From: an uncultured Clostridium sp. | GTDB taxonomy: Bacteria; Bacillota; Clostridia; Lachnospirales; Lachnospiraceae | Direction: 5' to 3' | NCBI GenBank assembly: GCA_938036545.1 | Contig: CALHQJ010000014.1 | Location: 1-10,839, forward strand | Length of the DNA: 10,839 nt | In this document: positions 6,050 through 10,839 of the stretch, piece by piece | Layout of the letters: each line of letters opens with the position of its first letter | Position numbering within the stretch: position 1 is the first letter of the stretch | The notes under the pieces: model-generated | Told to the model about the DNA's origin: nothing | Database searches by the model: none | Seen by the model: the letters and a program-made list of their open reading frames with translations, nothing else | Made by a program: the position numbers and the translations under genes

Positions 6050-6637
6050 ATGGTGGACTCGATAGACTATTATAATAAATACGCAGTAAAATTCTTTGAA
6101 GATACGGTAGATTTGGATATGACTCCAATTATCGGAATGTTTTTGGAAGAGATGGAGGAAGGGGCAACCATTCTGGACATGGGATGCGGTTCTGGAAGGG
6201 ACAGTCTCTATATGTACGAGCTGGGCTATGATGTGACTGCTATGGACGCTTCTCTGGAAATGTGCCGCCTTGCAGAGGTACATACAGGCCTTGAGGTTCT
6301 CCAGCTTAAGTATGAAGACATGGAATTTGACGACGTGTTCGACGGCATTTGGGCCTGCGGCGCATTTGTCCATATTCCAAAAGACGAGATGCCGGCAATT
6401 TTAAAGAAAATAGCAGCAGCCTTACAAGAGCATGGAATCCTGTATCTTTCCGTCCGTCTTGGCAATTTTGAAGGTTTTCGGGGAGAGCGGTATTTCAGCG
6501 ATTATACAGAAACGGAAATCAGGGACTTGTTAGAAGACACTGGTAAGTTTACCATTGAAAAGCTGTGGGTTACTGCAGATGTGAGATCCAACCATCCGGA
6601 TACTCGATGGATTAATGTATTAGCGAGAAAAAAATAG
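6050..6637 (+). CDS. Class I SAM-dependent methyltransferase
   Basis: A 195-aa Rossmann-fold methyltransferase. Motif I is ILDMGCGSGRDSLYM (about residues 41-55), which binds SAM, followed by the acidic end of beta-2 in VTAMDAS. FDGIWACGAFVHIPKDEMPAILKKI matches the motif IV region, and the protein ends RWINVLARKK. The acceptor substrate cannot be told; small-molecule methylation is more likely than DNA, since no target-recognition region or NPPY-type motif is present. AGGAGG (6041-6046) is only 3 nt from ATG 6050 but 6 nt from GTG 6053, so GTG 6053 (DSIDYYNKY after the start) is a plausible alternative. It is the last gene of the thioesterase/CvfB operon, 7 nt after cvfB. Confidence 0.9.
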   Translation: MVDSIDYYNKYAVKFFEDTVDLDMTPIIGMFLEEMEEGATILDMGCGSGRDSLYMYELGYDVTAMDASLEMCRLAEVHTGLEVLQLKYEDMEFDDVFDGIWACGAFVHIPKDEMPAILKKIAAALQEHGILYLSVRLGNFEGFRGERYFSDYTETEIRDLLEDTGKFTIEKLWVTADVRSNHPDTRWINVLARKK

Positions 6638-6647
6638 AGAAACTAAC

Positions 6648-6680
6648 AAGGGAACGAGATTTCGTTCCCTTTGTTTTTTT
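6648..6680 (+). terminator. Intrinsic terminator after the methyltransferase gene
   Basis: A perfect 10-bp stem AAGGGAACGA / TCGTTCCCTT (6648-6657 / 6662-6671) with a GATT loop is followed by TG and seven T (6674-6680). The yitT ribosome binding site begins 5 nt later. Confidence 0.92.
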
Positions 6681-6697
6681 AGAAAGGAAGGTAGGCA

Positions 6698-7552
6698 ATG
6701 AGTGTGTTTAAAAGCAACAACCGTCCGGTTTGGGCAGATTATCTGCTTCTTACGCTGGGAGCGCTGATTATCGCAGTCTCTGTGAAAAATATTTTTGATC
6801 CGGCCAATATGGTAATTGGCGGAGCATCCGGTCTGGCGATTATTATTAAAGCAAAACTGGGCGTCCCCCTGTGGCTGACCAATACCCTGTTTAACGTCCC
6901 TCTGTTTATAGGAGCATATAAGATAAAAGGCTGGAAATTCATTAAAAGGACTGTGTATGCCACAGTCGCCCTGTCTGCATGGCTGTACGTGATTCCAGAT
7001 GTTCCGTTTGTAGCAGATGATTTGCTTTTGGTGGCGCTGTATGGTGGAATTGTGTGCGGAGTAGGAACCGGTATGGTGCTTTTGGCCATGGCTACCACAG
7101 GAGGAACCGATACTCTGGCAGCCCTGATACAGCCGTTGATACCTCATTATTCCATAGCGCAGATTATGATGGTCCTGGATACGCTGATTGTGTTAGCCGG
7201 ACTTTCTACCTTTGGTCTCCATCTGGCTCTGTATGCAATGATTGCCATTTTTGTGCTGACGAAAATCTCCGATAATATTATAGAAGGTTTAAAGTTTGCA
7301 AAGTCTATTTATATCATTTCAGACCACTCTGAAACCATTGCCCAGACCATTATGACGGAGATGGGCAGGGGTGTTACGGGAGTTGCAGTAAAAGGCATGT
7401 ACTCCGGCGAAGGACGTCAAATGCTGTACTGTGTCGTTTCCAAAAAAGAAATTACTCAGATAAAAGAAATTGTTGCCAGATTTGACAGAGGGGCATTTGT
7501 AATTGTTGAAGATGCGAGAGAGGTTTTAGGGGAAGGATTTATGGAATATTAG
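6698..7552 (+). CDS. YitT family membrane protein (DUF2179)
   Basis: A 284-aa integral membrane protein of the YitT family. The N-terminal part has about five or six hydrophobic helices, with family segments NIFDPANMVIGGASGLAI, LTNTLFNVPLF and TTGGTDTLAALI. The C-terminal soluble DUF2179 domain runs from about residue 215 and includes MGRGVTGVAVKGMYSGEGR (222 onward) and VARFDRGAFVIVEDAREVLGEGF. The function of the family is not established, and transport is only suspected. AGGAAGG (6685-6691) lies 6 nt before ATG 6698. Only 17 nt separate the upstream terminator's T run from the start, so no separate promoter fits there; transcription must come through or from upstream of the terminator. Confidence 0.92.
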   Translation: MSVFKSNNRPVWADYLLLTLGALIIAVSVKNIFDPANMVIGGASGLAIIIKAKLGVPLWLTNTLFNVPLFIGAYKIKGWKFIKRTVYATVALSAWLYVIPDVPFVADDLLLVALYGGIVCGVGTGMVLLAMATTGGTDTLAALIQPLIPHYSIAQIMMVLDTLIVLAGLSTFGLHLALYAMIAIFVLTKISDNIIEGLKFAKSIYIISDHSETIAQTIMTEMGRGVTGVAVKGMYSGEGRQMLYCVVSKKEITQIKEIVARFDRGAFVIVEDAREVLGEGFMEY

Positions 7553-7671
7553 AAACGATGTAAATGATTGCACAAAATAAAACGAATCTTTTGGACATTT
7601 TTTCTTACCATTCCACTCGGGTGTACAAATTAGCCAATTAAAATGACGGAAATTTAGTGATTAAAAGAATA

Positions 7672-7683
7672 GCCAAAATTGGC
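7672..7683 (+). promoter_or_regulatory. Palindrome GCCAAAATTGGC, candidate operator upstream of the sugar ATPase gene
   Basis: GCCAA / TTGGC arms are separated by AA. TAGCCAA (7670-7676) is also present as a direct repeat at 7631-7637. It overlaps the poor -35-like TTGGCA (7679-7684), placed 14 bp before TATAAC (7699-7704). Binding by any regulator is inferred. Confidence 0.35.
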
Positions 7684-7704
7684 AGATTCGGGTATGATTA
7701 TAAC
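7679..7704 (+). promoter_or_regulatory. Tentative promoter of the sugar-importer ATPase gene
   Basis: The best -10-like boxes are TATGAT (7693-7698) and TATAAC (7699-7704). The only -35-like box, TTGGCA (7679-7684), is at non-ideal spacing (8 or 14 bp). The 229-bp gap must hold the promoter, since the ATPase gene looks highly expressed, but its exact place is uncertain. The leader after it (about 70 nt) shows no riboswitch fold that I recognise. Confidence 0.3.
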
Positions 7705-7781
7705 ATCACATGGAGGCGTTTCAAAAGTGGGGAGGAAGCGTCTTCAGTCTAACACATGTAAATAAGTAGGAGGATTTTGCA

Positions 7782-8894
7782 ATGGCTAGTTTATCTTTAA
7801 AGAATGTTACAAAAAAGTATCCAAATGGTTTCGTTGCAGTGCACGACTTTAATCTGGAAATTGCAGATAAAGAATTTATCATTTTCGTAGGTCCGTCTGG
7901 TTGTGGTAAGTCTACCACCCTTCGTATGATCGCTGGTCTGGAAGATATTTCTTCCGGTGAATTATATATCGATGGCAAGCTGATGAACGACGTTGAGCCT
8001 AAGGATAGAGATATTGCAATGGTATTCCAGAACTACGCTCTGTATCCACATATGTCTGTTTATGATAACATGGCATTCGGCTTAAAGTTAAGAAAGACTC
8101 CAAAGGATGAGATTGATAAATTAGTTCATGAGGCAGCAAGAATCCTTGACCTTGAGCATTTATTAGATCGTAAGCCAAAGGCTCTGTCCGGTGGTCAGAG
8201 ACAGCGTGTTGCTATGGGACGTGCTATCGTTCGTAGCCCGAAGGTATTCCTGATGGACGAGCCGCTGTCCAACCTGGATGCTAAGCTGAGAGGCCAGATG
8301 CGTATTGAGATTTCCAAACTGCATCAGAGACTGGAAGCAACCATCATTTACGTTACCCATGACCAGACCGAGGCTATGACCTTAGGTACCAGAATCGTTG
8401 TTATGAAGGACGGCGTTGTTCAGCAGGTAGATTCTCCACAGAATCTGTACGATAAGCCATGCAACAAGTTCGTTGCAGGATTCATCGGCGCTCCTCAGAT
8501 GAACCTTCTGGATGCAGTAGTTGGCAAGTCCGGCGCTGACGTTACCTTAACTTTCGGCGGCAACACCATCGCTTTACCAGCTGAGAAGGCTAAGAAGTTA
8601 GAGGCTGCTGGCTATGTTGGAAAGACTGTTACCTTAGGTATCCGTCCAGAAGACTTACATGATGACGAGATGGCTTTAGCTCAGAATGCAAAGAGCGTTA
8701 TCGAAGCAACCATCCGTGTATACGAGATGTTAGGTGCAGAAGTTTACTTATACTTTGATATTGATGAGACCAGCTGCACTGCAAGAGTAAATCCACGTAC
8801 AACCGCAAGACCTGGCGATACCGTTAAGCTTGCTCTGGATATGACCAAAGCTCACGTATTCGACAAAGAGACTGAGAAAGTTATCTTAAACTAA
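7782..8894 (+). CDS. ugpC: Stand-alone sugar ABC importer ATPase (MsmX/UgpC/MalK type)
   Basis: A 370-aa cytoplasmic ATPase that powers carbohydrate ABC importers. The ABC domain has Walker A GPSGCGKST (37-45), Q-loop Gln83 in VFQNYALYPHM, signature LSGGQRQR (135-142), Walker B VFLMDEP (155-161) and switch His193 in THDQTEAMTL. The C-terminal TOBE/regulatory part (about 235-365) includes LGIRPEDLHDDE and is typical of the MalK/MsmX class. No permease or binding-protein gene is nearby, which fits a shared ATPase serving several importers, as shown for B. subtilis MsmX. Codon use (many AAG, ATC, GTT, GCT, TTC, CGT) differs from its neighbours in the way highly expressed genes do. AGGAGGA precedes ATG 7782. 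It has its own terminator. msmX or msmK would be equally apt symbols. Confidence 0.95.
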   Translation: MASLSLKNVTKKYPNGFVAVHDFNLEIADKEFIIFVGPSGCGKSTTLRMIAGLEDISSGELYIDGKLMNDVEPKDRDIAMVFQNYALYPHMSVYDNMAFGLKLRKTPKDEIDKLVHEAARILDLEHLLDRKPKALSGGQRQRVAMGRAIVRSPKVFLMDEPLSNLDAKLRGQMRIEISKLHQRLEATIIYVTHDQTEAMTLGTRIVVMKDGVVQQVDSPQNLYDKPCNKFVAGFIGAPQMNLLDAVVGKSGADVTLTFGGNTIALPAEKAKKLEAAGYVGKTVTLGIRPEDLHDDEMALAQNAKSVIEATIRVYEMLGAEVYLYFDIDETSCTARVNPRTTARPGDTVKLALDMTKAHVFDKETEKVILN

Positions 8895-8920
8895 ATTTCA
8901 TAAGTTTTATAAAAAATTAG

Positions 8921-8951
8921 GCAGGCGGAGTTATCTCCGCTTGCTTTTTTT
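8921..8951 (+). terminator. Intrinsic terminator of the sugar ATPase gene
   Basis: GCAGGCGGAG (8921-8930) pairs with CTCCGCTTGC (8935-8944) with one G-U pair and a TTAT loop, followed by seven T (8945-8951). Confidence 0.93.
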
Positions 8952-9021
8952 ATATATTTGCTTTAATATATACTTATATTACGGATATATGTGTAAATTT
9001 GACCAAAAGGAGAGAGAGGCC

Positions 9022-10110
9022 ATGATTTCAAATCAGATACTTCAGACCACTATTGAAGGATTAAAAGGAATTACCAGAATTGATTTATGTATTTGTGATA
9101 TTGAAGGAAAGGTATTGGCGTCTACGTTTTCTGATGCGGAGGAGTATGAGAGCTCTATTTTAGCGTTTGTGGATTCTCCAGCAGACAGTCAGGTCATTCA
9201 GGGATACCAGTTCTTTAAAGTGTTTGACGAGCATCAGCTGGAATACATTCTGCTGGCAAAAGGCGGCAGCGATGACGTATATATGGTAGGAAAGCTGGCT
9301 GCATTCCAGATTCAAAACTTATTAGTCGCATATAAAGAACGCTTTGATAAGGATAATTTTATTAAGAACCTGTTGCTGGACAACCTGCTGCTGGTAGATA
9401 TTTATAACCGTGCAAAGAAGCTGCATATTGAGACAAACGTAAGAAGAGTTGTCTTTTTGATTGAAACTAAAAATGAAAAGGACATCAATGCGTTAGAGAC
9501 AGTGAGAAGCCTGTTTGCAACCAAGACAAAAGACTTTATTACTGCAGTAGATGAGAAGAATATCATTCTGGTAAAAGAAGTAAAGCCAGGGGAAGGCTAT
9601 GAAGATCTTGAAAAGACTGCCAATACCCTGCTGGATATGCTGAATACTGAGGCTATGACCAAGGTACACGTAGCATTTGGCACCATTGTTAATGAGATTA
9701 AAGAGGTTTCCCGTTCTTACAAGGAAGCTAAGATGGCGTTAGATGTAGGAAAGATTTTCTACAGCAATAAGAACGTAGTGGCATACAGCAATCTGGGAAT
9801 CGGCCGTCTGATTTATCAGCTTCCGCTGCCGCTGTGCCGGATGTTTATTAAGGAGATTTTTGACGGCAAGTCACCGGATGAGTTTGATGAGGAAACTCTG
9901 GCTACGATTAATAAGTTCTTTGAGAACAGCTTAAACGTATCCGAGACTTCCAGACAGCTTTACATCCACCGCAACACCCTGGTTTACCGTCTGGACAAGC
10001 TTCAGAAGAGCACAGGATTGGATCTTCGGGTGTTTGAAGATGCCATTACCTTTAAGATTGCGCTGATGGTTGTGAAGTACATGAAGTATATGGAAAGTCT
10101 GGACTACTAA
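9022..10110 (+). CDS. CdaR/PucR-type transcriptional regulator
   Basis: A 362-aa cytoplasmic regulator with the layout of the CdaR (sugar diacid regulator) family. A ligand-sensing N-terminal part (about 1-120, starting ISNQILQTTIEGLKGITRIDL) is followed by a GGDEF-like central domain without catalytic motifs (about 130-260). The C-terminal PucR-type helix-turn-helix (about 294-355) contains LNVSETSRQLYIHRNTLVYRLDKLQ, with HRNTLVYRL at 316-324 as the family mark. The ligand is unknown; diacids should not be assumed. ATG 9022 follows AGGAGAG (9008-9014). An upstream in-frame extension begins inside the preceding terminator and is rejected. Its stop overlaps the ftsE start (TAATG), so the regulator and ftsEX are probably co-expressed. 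No clear promoter is visible in the A+T-rich 8952-9007. Confidence 0.9.
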   Translation: MISNQILQTTIEGLKGITRIDLCICDIEGKVLASTFSDAEEYESSILAFVDSPADSQVIQGYQFFKVFDEHQLEYILLAKGGSDDVYMVGKLAAFQIQNLLVAYKERFDKDNFIKNLLLDNLLLVDIYNRAKKLHIETNVRRVVFLIETKNEKDINALETVRSLFATKTKDFITAVDEKNIILVKEVKPGEGYEDLEKTANTLLDMLNTEAMTKVHVAFGTIVNEIKEVSRSYKEAKMALDVGKIFYSNKNVVAYSNLGIGRLIYQLPLPLCRMFIKEIFDGKSPDEFDEETLATINKFFENSLNVSETSRQLYIHRNTLVYRLDKLQKSTGLDLRVFEDAITFKIALMVVKYMKYMESLDY

Positions 10111-10778
10111 TGATCGAGATTATTAATGTCAATAAAAATTATGAAAATGGCACAAAGGCCTTAAAAAATATCAATTTGACCATTGATGACGGAGAGTTCG
10201 TCTTTATTACGGGACGAAGCGGTTCTGGAAAGTCGACTCTGATGAAGCTTCTGCTAAAGGAGTTAGAGCCAACTTCCGGCCGTATCATTGTCAATGATAT
10301 GGATCTGGGTAAGATGCCAAGGCGGTATGTGCCAAAATACCGCAGAATATTAGGTGTGGTCTTTCAGGATTTCAGACTCCTGAAAGACCGCACTGTGTTT
10401 GAGAATGTGGCATTTGCCCAAAGGGTAATCGGGGTGCCTGGCCGGGTGATTAAAGAGACCGTGCCGGAGATGCTCCGTCTGGTTGGGCTGTCTTCCAAGT
10501 ACAAGGCGTATCCCAGGCAGCTTTCCGGAGGAGAGCAGCAGAGGGTGGCCATTGCCAGGGCTCTCATCAATAATCCGGAAGTACTTCTGGCGGATGAGCC
10601 CACAGGTAATCTGGACAGCTTTAACACCCACGGAATCATGAAGCTTCTGGAGGAAATCAACCAGAGGGGGACAACTGTGATTGTGGTCACACACAGTCAG
10701 GAAATGGTGGATGAGATGAATAAGCGTGTCATTACCATGGAACGGGGGTCGATTATCAGTGATGAGAGGGGCAAATAA
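10110..10778 (+). CDS. ftsE: Cell division ATP-binding protein FtsE
   Basis: A 222-aa ABC ATPase that works with the membrane protein FtsX; the complex activates peptidoglycan hydrolases during division or elongation. Motifs: Walker A GRSGSGKST (35-43), Q-loop Gln86 in VFQDFRLL (the FtsE-typical form), signature LSGGEQQR (138-145), Walker B VLLADEP (158-164), D-loop GNLD and switch His195. The length is normal. The start overlaps the regulator's TAA by one base (TAATG). No strong ribosome binding site is close, which points to translational coupling. The ftsX start follows 6 nt after the stop, confirming FtsE over other small ABC ATPases such as LolD. Confidence 0.96.
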   Translation: MIEIINVNKNYENGTKALKNINLTIDDGEFVFITGRSGSGKSTLMKLLLKELEPTSGRIIVNDMDLGKMPRRYVPKYRRILGVVFQDFRLLKDRTVFENVAFAQRVIGVPGRVIKETVPEMLRLVGLSSKYKAYPRQLSGGEQQRVAIARALINNPEVLLADEPTGNLDSFNTHGIMKLLEEINQRGTTVIVVTHSQEMVDEMNKRVITMERGSIISDERGK

Positions 10779-10784
10779 ACAGCA

Positions 10785-10839
10785 ATGAGGATCAGTACAT
10801 TTTGGTATTGCCTGAAACAGGGCGTCATTAATATATGCA
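10785..10839 (+). CDS. ftsX: Cell division protein FtsX, N-terminal fragment cut by the window edge
   Basis: Only the first 18 codons are in the window: MRISTFWYCLKQGVINIC. This matches the usual cytoplasmic N-terminus of Gram-positive FtsX (an MRI-start followed by a LKQG-type segment before the first TM helix). It lies 6 nt after ftsE and in the same frame, with a weak GAGGGG upstream. FtsX is the permease-like partner that passes FtsE ATP hydrolysis to extracytoplasmic cell-wall hydrolases. The identification rests on position and this short match. Confidence 0.82.
   Translation, partial: MRISTFWYCLKQGVINIC

Noticed and set aside
6620..7147. Long minus-strand frame over yitT
   Set aside because: It is antisense to a clear YitT gene, and its composition (many His, Gln, Cys) is typical of a reverse-frame shadow.
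7559..7572. Catabolite-response (cre) element
   Set aside because: TGTAAATGATTGCA has two mismatches, including the central CG, and lies over 100 bp upstream of the likely promoter. It is too weak to list as a feature.
8941..9021. 27-residue N-terminal extension of the CdaR-type regulator
   Set aside because: It starts in the arm and T run of the ATPase terminator, is hydrophobic and low-complexity, and the good ribosome binding site points to ATG 9022.

Overview
The window reads as ordinary chromosome of a low-to-mid GC Gram-positive anaerobe, most likely a Lachnospiraceae-type Clostridia. The grounds are strong AGGAGG-type ribosome binding sites, sigma-A-type promoters (TTGACC-17-TATAAT and similar), intrinsic terminators with U tracts, tRNA genes without encoded CCA, and the gene set itself: a VanZ-like protein, an RsgI-like anti-sigma domain, a CvfB-type S1 protein, YitT, a stand-alone MsmX/UgpC ATPase and FtsEX. 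The genus cannot be fixed from the sequence alone. All recognisable genes are on the + strand. There is no CRISPR array, phage gene, transposase or recognisable defence system.

Layout. Positions 1-105 hold the 3' part of a tRNA-Gly(GCC) and a terminator. A sodium-dependent NSS/SNF-family transporter follows (198-1553) with its own terminator (1566-1605). A strong promoter (1608-1636) starts a unit of a VanZ-like membrane protein, truA (TTG start overlapping the VanZ stop), an ECF sigma factor and an RsgI-like anti-sigma remnant. This sigma/anti-sigma pair is the oddest part of the window. The sigma protein stops after region 2, and the anti-sigma frame begins inside what looks like its membrane helix. 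This pattern suggests one deletion removed sigma region 4 and the anti-sigma N-terminal domain and left the two parts in different frames.

Next come two identical tRNA-Gln(CTG) genes behind a near-consensus promoter embedded in a dyad. A second clear promoter (4403-4431) starts an acyl-ACP thioesterase / CvfB-like S1 protein / SAM methyltransferase operon with overlapping or very tight junctions, closed by a terminator (6648-6680). A YitT-family membrane protein follows immediately with no room for its own promoter.

The right third holds a stand-alone sugar-importer ATPase (MsmX/UgpC type, with codon use suggesting high expression) behind a 229-bp leader region. After its terminator come a CdaR/PucR-type regulator, ftsE (1-nt overlap, TAATG) and the first 18 codons of ftsX at the window edge. 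The ATPase has no permease or binding-protein partner here, which fits a shared ATPase serving several sugar importers. FtsEX controls peptidoglycan hydrolases at the envelope; its tight coupling to a metabolite-type regulator is a notable arrangement.
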